A stretch of DNA of 64,000 nucleotides from Pythium myriotylum (Eukaryota > Oomycota > Peronosporomycetes > Pythiales > Pythiaceae). The notes under the pieces were generated by a model, which worked only from the letters and a program-made list of their open reading frames with translations, was not told where the DNA came from and did no database searches. Position numbers and translations under genes: made by a program. The DNA lies in the NCBI GenBank assembly GCA_023091665.1, contig JALJCQ010000020.1, positions 407,703 through 471,702 of the forward strand. The letters are read 5' to 3'. Numbering within the stretch: position 1 is the stretch's first letter; the number at the start of each line of letters is the position of its first letter. Shown here in pieces: positions 23,801 through 33,835 of the stretch.

Positions 23801-25326
23801 TACTCACAGTGTCCGTAAAGGAGAGGATATCAGCGCATCAAATGGAAACGACTGTAGGGCGCAGTCACCAAGGTTGCTGCATTGTGGTGCGTCAGGAAAG
23901 CCGAGATAGCCCAGACTCGAATACAAGACTTACAGCGAGACCAACGTGCTGAGCGGCAAGGAAGTCAGAGCCGCGGGGGAGGTGTTACCGATGCCAGGAT
24001 TCTCCGAGAGATCTAGCGTGATCAGATCGTCTCGATCACCGAGCCCTGTTGGTAAACTGGCTAGCCCGCATCCGCGCAGGGACCTAATTGCACCGCAAGA
24101 ATGTCAGTGTCTTGATATAACGCACCCGATGCGACGAAAACGTACAGCTTGGTGAGAACTGGGGGAAGGATCGCGCTGGAGGAGAGCGTAGTCGTCAATG
24201 GATTGAAATCCAGCGTTCTGTATGCAACGTACGAGAGTGTTCGATCAGTTGTTAATAATCTTGTTGTCTTCAAGGCTGACTTTGAATTCGCGGACTCACA
24301 GATCGCGAAGGGAGACTACTGAGCTGAAGTCCGCTGGTAACGTCTTTAGACCACATGAGGCGAGGTTGAGAGACCGCAGTTTACTTCCAAAAGCGCCGGT
24401 CTTGAGCTGGAGGCCCTGATTTTGTTGCAGATCGCTGTTAAAAAAACATAAAAATCAGTGGCAGATCATCGGAATTCTAAGAAGACACGATTCTTACAGC
24501 GTCACAATGTTGGCAGCGGTAGTAGCGCCAGTTAGCGGCCACTTTGTGATAGATGTGTTGGATAACGATCTGGAAGAGAAACGTCAGTCTTTGTCGATAG
24601 AGGACCCCGTCGAAAAAATCTCTCTCACAAATATTGGAGATTGGCGAGCGAAGGAAGCGACGACCACGAGGAGCCGACGTTAATATTGCTGAGTTGTCTG
24701 TCGATTCACATCCACAGCACAGAGTGAGCGCTCGCCCACGAAAAAAAAATAATTTTCGGCTTCGACTCACAGAGAGACGAGAGATTTGTACGAGGCGAGC
24801 GCGACGGCGTCTGCGTCGACGGCGAACGAGCTGTCGCCTCTCACGGAGCTACAGACAACAGCATTTGTCAGATCTCGACCCACCGAATTGCAGCTCTCGA
24901 ATGAGGAAAGGGGTCTCACAGCTCGACGACGTTGCCGGGGAGATCGAGGTGGTCGAGGCGCGAGATGGATTTGCTGAGCTTGACGACTGTGGCGTTGTCG
25001 CCCGAGGTCGTGGCGCTGCGCACGAGCACCGAGCCGTCTCCGGGGGCCTCGATGGTCCAGCGCAGCGGCTGCGAGGACGCCGAGACGGTCGGGACGCACT
25101 CGTACGTGCAAGTGAGACCGTGGACGCAGTGGGGGTTCGTGAGCGTCGCGGTCGAGGCGTTGGCGCACTGGAACTGCGCGCTGCCGCGAAAGACGCAGAG
25201 CCCGTCGCAGAGCCCGTTGCAGTGGCTCGAGAGCCCGTCGGGCGTGGGCGCGAGCCATTGCTGCGACGAGAGCAGCGTCGCGGCGAGCGTCGCGTTCGAC
25301 TCGCCGCAGAAGACGGCGGCCGCCAT
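20840..25326 (-). CDS. LRR receptor-like kinase B (TKL type), predicted pseudokinase
   Basis: About 16 exons on the minus strand. Exon 1 (24920-25326) encodes a Cys-rich head (VFCGESNAT, HCNGLCDGLC, CVHGLTCTYEC). Fourteen short exons between 24.85 and 22.7 kb encode LRRs of the form DLSxNxLxxLP. The last exon (20840-22634) starts DLRGNQFTPW and has a transmembrane helix (LITLGVFVGLLVLIVMVLAV), a linker, and a kinase domain with VAVKKL, AREIRVL, KLADFGSS and PPEV. The catalytic HRD motif is replaced by HWR, and the following Asn by Lys (HWRLTSHKVLVD), so the catalytic base is missing while DFG is intact. No signal peptide is obvious; an acceptor-like CAG sits just before the ATG at 25326, so a leader exon is possible. 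Its role would be membrane reception and signalling, with phosphotransfer doubtful. Confidence 0.85.
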
Positions 25327-25793
25327 GCTGCGTGGGACTCGCTTCGTCGGGCAAAGGGGGGTTGACACGAATGCGAGTCACCGAGGTGATGGCCCTCGTG
25401 ACGTGGGACGACTCATCTTCATAGCCGGAGCGACCTGACCAAACGGCAATGGATGATTTTCCACCTGGAGACACTGACGGCACGTCAGCCTGGCGGTCCG
25501 AGCCTCAGACCAAGGAGGGACCGTCAGTCGGGCGAACAGGCCCAGGGCTCCGTCGACTACAAGCATTACTATTGCACCATGAACGCTTGCACGGAGAGTC
25601 CTGAAGCAGCCAGGCAGCTCCATGGAGGCTGGCTGGGCTTGCCTGCATATCTGGGGTCACCCAGGAGCCCAGTATTACTACTGCTCGTACAGTAGTACTA
25701 CCGGATGACTTGACAGTAGTAGGTAGTAGTAGTGTCCCGAATAGTGCCCCCGCCCTCGCTCTCCCCGACGGTCTCACTTAGGCGCCTCCCGTC
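25327..25793. other. Divergent intergenic region, kinase B / ICMT
   Basis: Contains an AGT-rich simple repeat near 25690-25735 and the motif ACGGTCTCACTT (25768-25779), 15 nt before the ICMT ATG. It may include a missed leader exon for kinase B on the minus strand. No other gene is seen. Confidence 0.45.
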
Positions 25794-26678
25794 ATGTTCC
25801 GCTCGTCGCAGTTCGTGCTGGACAAGGGGCTCGGGCGCGTGGCGCTCGCGGCCTTCGGGCTCGGCTTCGCCATGGCGCTGCACGTGGCGCTGCTCGCGTA
25901 CTACGCGCTGCTCGTGGCCTCGAGCGAGGGCGACGTCGCCCGGCTCTGGCACTGCGCGGCGCTCTGGAGCCTCTACGCCGTCGCGCTCGCCTTCTTCCAT
26001 GTCTCCGAGTTCATGCTCACGGCCTCGTTCAAGCCGCAGGACGTCTCCTACGAATGTACGCACGCAGCAACCTCGTGGGGAGTTTTTATGTCATGGTCGC
26101 TGACGAGAGAAGCTCTGCAGCGTTCCTGCTCAACCACAGCAAGGAGTACCACGTGGCGCTGGGCGTGAGCTGCGCCGAGTTCTGGCTCGAGGCGCTGCTG
26201 GCGCCGTCGCTCAAAGTGGAGCACCCGGTCGTGGTGCTCGCGGGGCTCGCGCTCGTGCTCGTGGGGCAGAGCGGGCGCATCGCCGCCATGTGGACGGCCG
26301 CGTCCAACTTTTCGCACCGCATCGAGCACGTCAAGCGCCAGGAGCACGTGCTCGTCACGCACGGCGTCTACCGCTACGTGCGCCACCCGTCGTACATGGG
26401 CTGGTTCCTCTGGACCGTCGGCAGCCAGCTGCTGCTCGCCAACCCGCTCTGCGCGCTCGGCTACTCGGTCGTCTCCTGGGGCTTTTTCCGAGACCGCATC
26501 CCGTGCGTATCAACTTGGAACAAGGAACGAGGATGTGTGGACTAACCTGCCCTACTTTTGCTTTTCGTTGCTGCTGCAATCCCCTAGATACGAAGAAGAG
26601 CTGCTGCTCCAGTTCTTCCCGGAAGAGTACCCCAAGTACCGGAGTCGGACGTTCAGCGGCGTGCCGTTAGTGCGCTAA
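25794..26678 (+). CDS. ICMT: Protein-S-isoprenylcysteine O-methyltransferase
   Basis: Three exons, 25794-26055, 26121-26502 and 26588-26678, all in frame (about 244 aa). The protein transfers a methyl group from S-adenosylmethionine to the carboxyl of prenylated C-terminal cysteines (CaaX proteins such as Ras/Rho) at the ER membrane. Exon 1 has hydrophobic helices and FHVSEFMLTA. The first splice joins YES to FLLNHS, giving the family motif FLLNHSKEY. Exon 2 has NFSHRIEHVK and the signature HGVYRYVRHPSYMGWF. The C terminus has YEEELLLQFFPEEYPKY, typical of the Ste14/ICMT family. Introns are 65 and 85 nt; the second contains CTAAC. It is convergent with the AIRIM-like gene, about 110 bp apart. 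Confidence 0.95.
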
Positions 26679-26787
26679 GCACGCGACCAATAGAAGCGAG
26701 CGCGGTGGTTTGTTTTTCCCCCCTCAACGCGCTCGCGCTTTTTCCTCACTACAAAACGTTGTGTTGCCTCGATGGTGATAAATACTA

Positions 26788-27556
26788 CTATTCCTTCACG
26801 GGTTTCGCCTTCTTCTTCTTCTTCTTGGCCGACGTGGTGACCTCGTCCGTCGACAGCACTGGAAGAGGCGGCAGCACCTCGAGGCCTCTGCGTACTAACA
26901 GCTCCCATCGTAAGACTACGAACTACCCTCCGAAGTAACAACTCGTTTTCAACTCACCATAGTCGTTGTCCACGTAGCTCGCGCCGGCCTTGGCAGGCCA
27001 CTCGCGGTGCATCGTGCGCAGCCTCGCGACGTCGTGGTACTCGACGTCGGCCACGAGCACTCGCTTGCGCAGCGTCTCGCGCTCGAGCATGTTGCGCACG
27101 TTCTCGGTCCACTCGAGCAGCTGCAGCGCCGCCAGCAGCTCCTCGGGCTCGACTCCGTCGTCCACGAGCTCCACGAGCTCCTGAGCAAAGCCTCGCAGTC
27201 GGCGCAGCGAGTCCACGAGGTCTCGGAGGACGTCGCGCAGGAACGCGGCCGACTTTTCCATCGCGACAAAGTGCTTTTGGAGCAAAAGCGACGGCGCGTC
27301 GGCGAGGAACGAGAGCACGCCGAGTGCGTCGGAGGGCGACGAGAGCAGCGGCACGCGAGCGGAGACGTTGGCGAGCGACGAGAGCACGCGAGAGCCCTCG
27401 GCGTCGAGCTGCTGCCATCGCTCGAGCTGGGGCGGGTTCCAAAGTTGCGCGTACGTTAGACGCCAGGTTAGACCACTGGTTAGACGCAAGGTCTAATAGA
27501 CCGCCCACCTCGGCCACGAAGAGCTTGTGGGTCTTGAAGCACTTCTTGAGCGTCAT
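26788..27556 (-). CDS. AIRIM/C1orf109-like ribosome maturation factor
   Basis: Three exons on the minus strand: 27509-27556, 26958-27426 and 26788-26894. They are in frame and give about 207 aa, close to the human protein (about 200 aa). Exon 1 encodes MTLKKCFKTHKLFVAE, like the LKKCF start of C1orf109. The body is helical with LLEWTENVRNML and ETLRKRVLVADVEYHD, matching the family's C-terminal WL.DIE..Y...Y..R..L pattern. A lysine-rich tail (TSAKKKKKAKPVKE) fits a nuclear/nucleolar protein. The human homologue works with the AFG2 (SPATA5) AAA-ATPase complex in late 60S maturation. The assignment rests on remembered family pattern and length. It is divergent from the next gene with 107 bp between start codons. 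Confidence 0.7.
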
Positions 27557-27663
27557 TGCTGAATCAATCCGATGGCTCTTCGTCACGTTCGACCAGTTCG
27601 ACCGGTTTTAGACCGGTTTTTAGACCCGGAAGTTGGAACAGCTCACTCATTGTGGAGACGACC
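27557..27663. promoter_or_regulatory. 107-bp shared divergent promoter
   Basis: This gap separates the ATG of the AIRIM-like gene (-) from that of the Tim17-like gene (+), so both promoters must overlap here. It contains TTTAGACCGG repeated with variation. The position is solid; the regulatory role is inferred. Confidence 0.5.
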
Positions 27664-28298
27664 ATGGGTGACTCGCAGAACTGGTCGTCGTTCGAGCCCG
27701 AGGCGCCCAAGCCGCCGCCAGCCGCGCCGCCGCCCAGCGAGCGCGACGCGGCGCTCGGACTCAAGCCCGTGGACCTGCGCAACCTGCGCAACCGGCTCGT
27801 CTTCGGCGGGCTCGTGGGCTTTTGCACGGGCGCGACCTTCGGCGCCAGTGCGTGCTGCGTGGTGGTCTAACGCGTCCGAGTGGACCGCGCGTCTAACCGC
27901 TCGTTTCTGCCTCGCAGTCGACGCCGTCAAGGTCTACCAGAAGACGCACCCCAAGCTCTCGTTCGCGGCCGTCAACGCCGTGGCGCGCGGCGCCGCTGTG
28001 AGCGGAGGCGCCTTCGCCGGGTGAGGATCTTGCTCTGGTCTAAATCGCGGTTAGACCGGTCTAACCAAACGAAACTCGTCTTGACTCGCTCGGCAGCTTC
28101 TTCCTCGCGTACCAGGGCGTCAAGACCGTGCTCGAGGTGCAGCGCGGACAGCAAGACCTCGTGAACGTGGGCGTCGCCACGGCGCTGGCGGGCGCCCCTT
28201 TTCTGCGCGCGCGGGTGCTGCGCCACAACATCCCGTACGCGCTCATGCTCGTGGCGCTGGACCACTTCCACGAAGAGATCAACGAGATGCGGCGGTAA
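27664..28298 (+). CDS. Small Tim17/Tim22/Tim23-like membrane protein
   Basis: Three exons, 27664-27847, 27918-28020 and 28097-28298 (162 aa), in frame with GT..AG introns of 70 and 76 nt that contain several CTAAC runs. After a Pro-rich N terminus, the protein has Gly-spaced hydrophobic segments (LVFGGLVGFCTGATFGA, AVARGAAVSGGAFAGFFLAY, VNVGVATALAGAPF), a pattern seen in Tim17/22/23-superfamily proteins and the complex I subunit B14.7. It ends with a charged helix (DHFHEEINEMRR). A mitochondrial inner-membrane role is inference from this pattern only. The stop TAA overlaps a GTAAGT, so a further exon is conceivable. Confidence 0.6.
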
Positions 28299-28721
28299 GT
28301 TGACGTACTGATAATAGTTAGAGACGACGAAAACTCCCCCACCAAAACACCTTTTAAAAAGATCGCGCAATTTCAGTAGATTATGTCCGCTTTCGAGAAT
28401 GTGGATGCTCTTCATATACTGTTTTAAGTGATATATAACATGTCCAAAACACCCATTACCCCAAACATTCACCTTCTAATCCCCCTCGAAACCGCCTTCC
28501 TGACTCCAAGGCGGCACCCCCAGCGGAGCGTCTCCGCCAATCAGCGGCCTCCACCAGCGGAGATCGCTCTCCCCTCCGCCAATCAATGACCTCCATCAGC
28601 GGAGATCGCTCTCCGCTCCGCTCCCCCCCGGGCGGAGACCGCTCCTCCGCTCCCTTCCTTTCACGTCAACATCCCCACAAACTTCAATCGCTCCTGAGCA
28701 GCTCCAACCCCCTCGGTGACC
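28299..28721. other. Intergenic region and promoter of the carnitine acyltransferase
   Basis: An A+T-rich stretch to about 28480 is followed by a C-rich segment with two tandem 42-bp units (28533-28616), each carrying CCAAT. The segment just before 28722 is pyrimidine-rich and is the likely core promoter/5' leader. Confidence 0.5.
28533..28616 (+). repeat. Tandem 42-bp repeat with CCAAT boxes
   Basis: Two adjacent units with a 42-bp period, starting at 28533 and 28575, share TCCGCCAATCA and CAGCGGAGATCGCTCT. A third partial unit may follow. Each unit holds one CCAAT pentamer about 110-190 bp before the start codon. Confidence 0.75.
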
Positions 28722-30608
28722 ATGAGCTCGTCGCGCTTCGGCCCGCAGGGCTTCCGCGAGTGCCTCGGCGACTACCGCGCCGAGGCCGACCTCGAGCGCG
28801 CCTCGCTGCCGCTCTACCGCTTCCAGGGCTCGCTCCCGCGCCTGCCCGTGCCCTCGCTCGACGAGACCGTGGCGCTCTACCTGCGCTCGGTCGCGCCGCT
28901 CGCGACGCCCGCCGAGCTCGCGCGCACGACGCAGCTCGCCGGCGAGTTCCTCGCGAGCGCGCTGGGCCGCGAGCTGCAGGCGCGGCTGCTGCAGCGCGCG
29001 CGCGAGCGCTCCGACACGTCCTACCTGGCCGAGTGGTGGAACACGGGCGGCTACTTGCAAGTGCGCGACCCCGTGGTGTTCAACGTGAGCTACTTTTTCC
29101 ACTTTGCCGACAGCGCGCACGCCGCGCAGCGCTCGAACGTCGGGCGCGCGGCCGCGCTGCTGCGCGCGACCATGGAGTTCCGCGCGCAGGTCGCCGACGG
29201 CTCGCTCGAGCCCGAGCAGCTCGGCCCCAAGAAGACGCCGCTCTGCGCCACGGCCTACAAGTACATGTTCAACGCCTGCCGCATCCCGCACCGCGAGTCG
29301 GACACGTACCGCATCTACGACCCGGCGCGCCACAACCACGTCGTCGTGCTGCGCCACAACAAGTTCTTCAAGGTCGAGCTCGTGGACGCGGCCTCGCACC
29401 AAGTGCTGAGCTTTGAGCAGATCGCGCACCAGCTCCAGCGCGTGGTCGACGCTGCGGGCGCCAAGGAGTCGGCCATCGGCGTGCTCAGCTCCGAGAACCG
29501 CGACGTCTGGGCCGACGCGCGCGACGAGCTCCTGCGCACGGGCAACGAGCAGGCGCTGCGCGAGATCGAGAGCGCCGTGGTCGTGCTCAACCTCGACGAC
29601 GCGGCGCCCGTGTCGCGCACCGAGGTCGCGGCCGGGCTCTGGCACGGCGACGGCCGCAACCGCTTCTACGACAAGTGCATCCAGCTCGTGGTCTTTGAGA
29701 ACGGCAAGGCCGGGCTGCTCGGCGAGCACTCGATGCTCGACGGCATGCCCATGTCGCGCTACGCCGACTACATGGTCACGCGGCTCCAGAAGGCGCAGAT
29801 CGATCTCGGCGCCAAGGGGCTCACGACCCAGCAGCTCAACACGCAGCTGCCGCTGCCGCAGCCCGTGACCTTCCGCTTCAGCCGCAAGACGCTCGAGAAC
29901 ATCGCCGCGGCCGAGCGCACGTTCGACCAGACGGTCGCCGACCACGACCTCTACGTCGAGAGCTTTTACGGCTACGGCAAGAACGCGATCAAGACCTTTG
30001 GGCTCAGCCCCGACGCGTTCGTGCAGGTGGCGATCCAGCTCGCGTACAAGAAGCTCTTTGGCATCAACGTCGCCACGTACGAGGCCTCGCAGACGCGCAT
30101 CTTCCTCCACGGCCGCACCGAGACCACGCGCTCGTGCTCGATCGAGAGCGCGGCGTTTGTCGACGCCATGCTCGACCCGAGCGGCGCGTACTCGGCCGAC
30201 GACAAGCGCCAGCTACTCAAGAAGGCCGTCAACAGCCACGTCCAGTACATGAAGCGCGCGGCGCAGAGCTGCGGCGTGGACCGCCACTTGCTCGGCCTGC
30301 GCATGCTCGTGAAGCCCGGCGAGCGCGTGCCGTTCTTCGAGGACCCGGTCATGGCGCGCTCGCGCTACTGGCTCATCAGCACGAGCCACCTGACAAACGA
30401 GCTCTTTGACGGCTGGGGCTGGGGCGAGGTCGTGCCCGAAGGCCTCGGCATCGCCTACAGCATCAAGAACCAGTCGATGCAGTTCAACATTGCCTGCCGC
30501 AAGCAGGCCGACCGCTGGGCGCCGCGCATGGGCCACTTGCTGGAGGAGGCTCTCGTGGAGATGCAGGCGCTCTTCCCGGCCAAGGACAAGGCGCAGGCCA
30601 AGCTCTAG
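28722..30608 (+). CDS. Carnitine O-acyltransferase (acetyltransferase type), peroxisomal signal
   Basis: Intronless, 628 aa, normal length for the choline/carnitine acyltransferase family. It moves short or medium acyl groups between CoA and carnitine. The N-terminal LPRLPVPSLDETVALYL and WWNTGGYLQVRDPVV regions are typical. The catalytic His lies in GLLGEHSMLDGMP, and RTETTRSCSIES matches the carnitine-site region. The protein ends AQAKL, and AKL is a type 1 peroxisomal targeting signal, as in mammalian CRAT. No mitochondrial leader is obvious. The start is ATG in ACCATGAG. Carnitine acetyltransferase is the best subtype, though octanoyl specificity is not excluded. Confidence 0.93.
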   Translation: MSSSRFGPQGFRECLGDYRAEADLERASLPLYRFQGSLPRLPVPSLDETVALYLRSVAPLATPAELARTTQLAGEFLASALGRELQARLLQRARERSDTSYLAEWWNTGGYLQVRDPVVFNVSYFFHFADSAHAAQRSNVGRAAALLRATMEFRAQVADGSLEPEQLGPKKTPLCATAYKYMFNACRIPHRESDTYRIYDPARHNHVVVLRHNKFFKVELVDAASHQVLSFEQIAHQLQRVVDAAGAKESAIGVLSSENRDVWADARDELLRTGNEQALREIESAVVVLNLDDAAPVSRTEVAAGLWHGDGRNRFYDKCIQLVVFENGKAGLLGEHSMLDGMPMSRYADYMVTRLQKAQIDLGAKGLTTQQLNTQLPLPQPVTFRFSRKTLENIAAAERTFDQTVADHDLYVESFYGYGKNAIKTFGLSPDAFVQVAIQLAYKKLFGINVATYEASQTRIFLHGRTETTRSCSIESAAFVDAMLDPSGAYSADDKRQLLKKAVNSHVQYMKRAAQSCGVDRHLLGLRMLVKPGERVPFFEDPVMARSRYWLISTSHLTNELFDGWGWGEVVPEGLGIAYSIKNQSMQFNIACRKQADRWAPRMGHLLEEALVEMQALFPAKDKAQAKL

Positions 30609-30647
30609 AGAGAGGGAGAGAAAGGAGAGAGAGAGAGAGGTTTTCTA

Positions 30648-31422
30648 TTACAGTCCGGGCCAGTCGGGCCAGTGGTCTTTGTCGCTCTCGGCGATCACGC
30701 GCTCCGTATTGAATAACTCGATGAACTACAATGCCACACACACCAAAAATTCAAAATCGCTGGTCCCTGATAATATCGACGTGAGTAGAACGCACCTGCT
30801 GGTCCATCATGCGCGGCTTGGGCGCCGAGAAGCGGATGTACTCGTCGAAGATGGAGCTGAAGGCCCACTTCTGGACGTTGCGCAGCGCGCCGACGAGACA
30901 CCCCGTGCGGTGCTGCCCACCATGTACAAAATAATTAATTCGTTTATAATCAAAATCCAAGAGCGCAACGCGGTCGCACCTTTCCCTTGTTGCAGTGGAT
31001 CAGCATCGGGTGGTTGCGCTTGTCGAGCACGGCCGTGAGCGCCGCGACGATGCCGTCCTCGGGGATGTCGACGAAGGGCTCTTTGTTGCCCGGCACGCCG
31101 AACTGGAGCAGCTTGATGCCGTGCATGCGGTTGAACTCGCTGTTGGCGAGCGGATAGTCCTCGAGCACGAGCGTGAGGATCGATTTGAGCCCGAGACATT
31201 TCTTCAAGAAGGCAAAGTTCTTCTTCTTGGGGAAGCCGCCTTGCAGTTTGAAAAGTGAGACCGACGCCACGCGCGACGAGAAAGACGCAACGTACTGCGA
31301 TAGAGACCTTTCTCGATCATGGCAAAGTTCTCCGGCGGGATGAGCTCCTCGTACTCGGAGTCGTCTTCCTCTTCCTTGGCGCCGAAGGTCTCGGCCAGAA
31401 GCGCCGACACGGACACGCTCAT
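30648..31422 (-). CDS. Plant/fungal atypical dual-specificity phosphatase (Siw14 type)
   Basis: Four exons on the minus strand: 31296-31422, 30980-31239, 30796-30912 and 30648-30725 (193 aa). An acidic N terminus leads to PPENFAMIEKGLYRSGFP, then LGLKSILTLVLEDYP and GIKLLQFGVPGNKEPF, and the phosphatase loop HCNKGKHRTG (C-x5-R) split across the exon 2/3 junction. It ends with RFSAPKPRMMDQQFIELF, a PFA-DSP signature. Yeast Siw14 and plant PFA-DSPs hydrolyse inositol pyrophosphates; phosphotyrosine activity is also reported. Cytosolic. An upstream in-frame ATG at 31443 would add seven residues. Confidence 0.9.
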
Positions 31423-31734
31423 GATATCGACCAAAAAATGCAAGTTGGATCGATCGTCACAGTTGTGCGAATGACACTAATACACCCCCGACATCTTAAT
31501 GTCAGTATACTTACGCGGCTTCTTTGAGAAGTCCAGCAGACGAAAGAGGATCGGCAGGAAAAAGCGGGCTCGTGAATCTCCACGCAGCAAGCGGTGCCAA
31601 TGTCTCCAGAGAAGTTATCGCTTCGTCTGGATTTGTCGACGTGTCCATGGCAACGAACTGGAACTCTTACCGCATTCGAAGAAGTTTGAAGCAGTTCTTT
31701 GCCACTTATTTTTCGATCGCTCGATGGCATGGCC

Positions 31735-31772
31735 GCCTCGCTGTCTATGCACGGTGCATAGCACAGCGAGGC
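31735..31772. repeat. Hairpin
   Basis: GCCTCGCTGTCTATGCA pairs with TGCATAGCACAGCGAGGC apart from a one-base bulge, around a 3-nt loop. No coding or family context is visible. Confidence 0.6.
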
Positions 31773-33434
31773 TTAGCAAGCACGCTATTTCGTCGTCGAC
31801 GACGGGGAGGCGAGGTCTGTAATCCCCTCAATGACTCGGACTGTGTAGCCTCGACGATGCTGCAGTGCCCCCAAGACAACGAGCGGGTGCGACAATATCT
31901 ATAATAGAAGAAAGTTCCTTGGTTTCTAATCTTGCCCGACGGAAGGATGTTGAAGGGATGCGTCGGAACGACCCCGTGGACGCATTCGTCTGGTCACTTC
32001 GACCGAATTTACAGATGCGATCTCGGCATGACGTGCGCCTGACAACTCACGCAAAAGCACGAGCCCGACTCATTTTTGCGTGGATGGGCATTCGGGGGGA
32101 GATGTTCTCCGATGTCCAGGCGCTGGTAAACAGCCACTTCAAGGTCACCACGGTACGGTCGCCACCGAGAAGAAACAAAAAACAAAGCAAACAGATTTCT
32201 TTGCCGGCTGGTGGATTCGGCACGAAGATCGATTACAGCGCCTACACACATACGGTTAGCCGCGACGGCTGTGGACACGGCTCGCGGAGAAGCGCGCGTG
32301 ACACTTGGGAGTTAGGTTTGCGGTACCGTACAGCAATCGCCTTCCCAGCAAATAATGGGCTCCTTAAATCCTGCGACGCAGAGCAGATGAAGCCAGGCTT
32401 CAAGATGCAGGCGATCTATCCACCACCTTGATTACGGCAGGCGCAGCCGGATTTGTGGGGTCAGAGCGTGACGCGTCGTCTGGATGGTGGCTACCATGCG
32501 ACTGCAACCAGATCAGTCTGTCATCCAGGCAATTGGGAGAGAGAGGCTGAGGTTCCTTGAATTTCCCACCCGCTCGCTCGACTATCGCCGTCTTTTTTAT
32601 CGCGTGAGGCACGGCCGCCAAAGGCGTTTTCTGCAAAACGGTAAAGCCCGAAAACGCGCTGGCTGTTTTGCGTCTGTCAAGTGACTCCGAGTGTGTCCTC
32701 GCTCATCTCCACGTGCGCCGTGTGGAGGGCTGAGCATGGATGGAGATTCGGGATCAGGACTGCAGCAGTGCCTCTTTCCCACCGCCGTTTCTTTCTCGTG
32801 ATGGCTCCTCTCCTTCTCGGCGCACTCTGGTGAGTAACTTCCCGTGACATGGCTCCACCTCTGATACACACTCGTCCTCTCCCATCCCCGCACGCGAACT
32901 CGTCGACGGCAAGTCGACTCACTCCCTCTCCTTCCGCGCGCACGAAGCAGAAGAAGAGAGAGGAAGGAAGCGAGAGCTGTCGAATAGTACTATTTCGAAA
33001 TAGTATTATTATCATATCACAATGGGAGCGTCACGAGGAAAGCCAACAATCTTTGCAAACACCGTGAGGCAGCAGTCAGCCGAGCGAGCGCAGCTGCAGC
33101 CGCGAGAGACTAGCGGACCAGGACTTGCTGACTTGCGAACTGATCGGCTCCCAGGCCTCTGGAAGGCGGAAGCGAACACACCTTACAAACGAGGTTTTAC
33201 GCGCGCTCAACTCACAACTGGCTCGTTTGTGTCCCGCGGGGGATAAAAGAGCCGCCGACAGCCTGAAATCTTGAAGCGGATCTCCTGAGCGCGGCGCAGC
33301 GACGGGCCAGGCATTGCAACTTTCTGGCGCAGAACAGGATTGCTGGCCGAGCGAGCTTTTCTCTCGCTTGTCGTTTCTTTTTCCGCAAAGATCCGTGACG
33401 AAAGACGACCGCCCGCGCGAGCTCTCCACAGACC

Positions 33435-33524
33435 TCATATACATATATATAACATACAAATGTATCAGTATATAAGTATAAGTATATATGTCCTAAATAT
33501 TTTTAAATATATGTATGTATATGA
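33435..33524. repeat. AT-rich simple sequence
   Basis: A run of ATAT/GTAT/TATG motifs markedly different in composition from the G+C-rich surroundings, about 300 bp before the zinc-finger gene. Confidence 0.6.
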
Positions 33525-33835
33525 ACGGGCCGAGTCGCCCCTGACGCCCGTGTATCCTATTGCGATTTCGCGCGGCAGCTGCCGCGCATAGCGCGGACGC
33601 GTGTGCTCGCCATGTGGTTTCCGAATCGGAAAGTGGAAGAGAGTGGGCATGTTGCGGTTCAGTTGGTGCAACTGTCGCGTCGGGCGAGAAGAACACGACG
33701 CGACTCGCCGGTGACTCGCTGCGCATCCTTCCGAGGTCTCTTACTCTCTCTCTTACTCTCTTCATTCTCCGACTCGCCGTCGACCTCTCCCGTCCGGTCG
33801 CGTCGCGTCGTCGAGGCGTCGAGTACCCATCTTCC

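Larger units (their letters stand above)
31423..33835. other. Gene-poor region
   Basis: About 2.4 kb with no recognisable gene. A plus-strand ORF 31865-32431 gives an unremarkable basic translation and is not supported. A near-perfect hairpin sits at 31735-31772. The stretch 33435-33524 is A+T-rich with TA/TG repeats. The pyrimidine-rich segment before 33836 is the likely promoter of the zinc-finger gene. Confidence 0.45.

Noticed and set aside
28716..28721. Upstream GTG start for the carnitine acyltransferase
   Set aside because: The ATG two codons later is in good context (ACCATG) and eukaryotic GTG starts are rare.
31865..32431. 188-codon plus-strand ORF as a gene
   Set aside because: Translation has no recognisable domain, composition is shadow-like, and no paralogue or splice context supports it.
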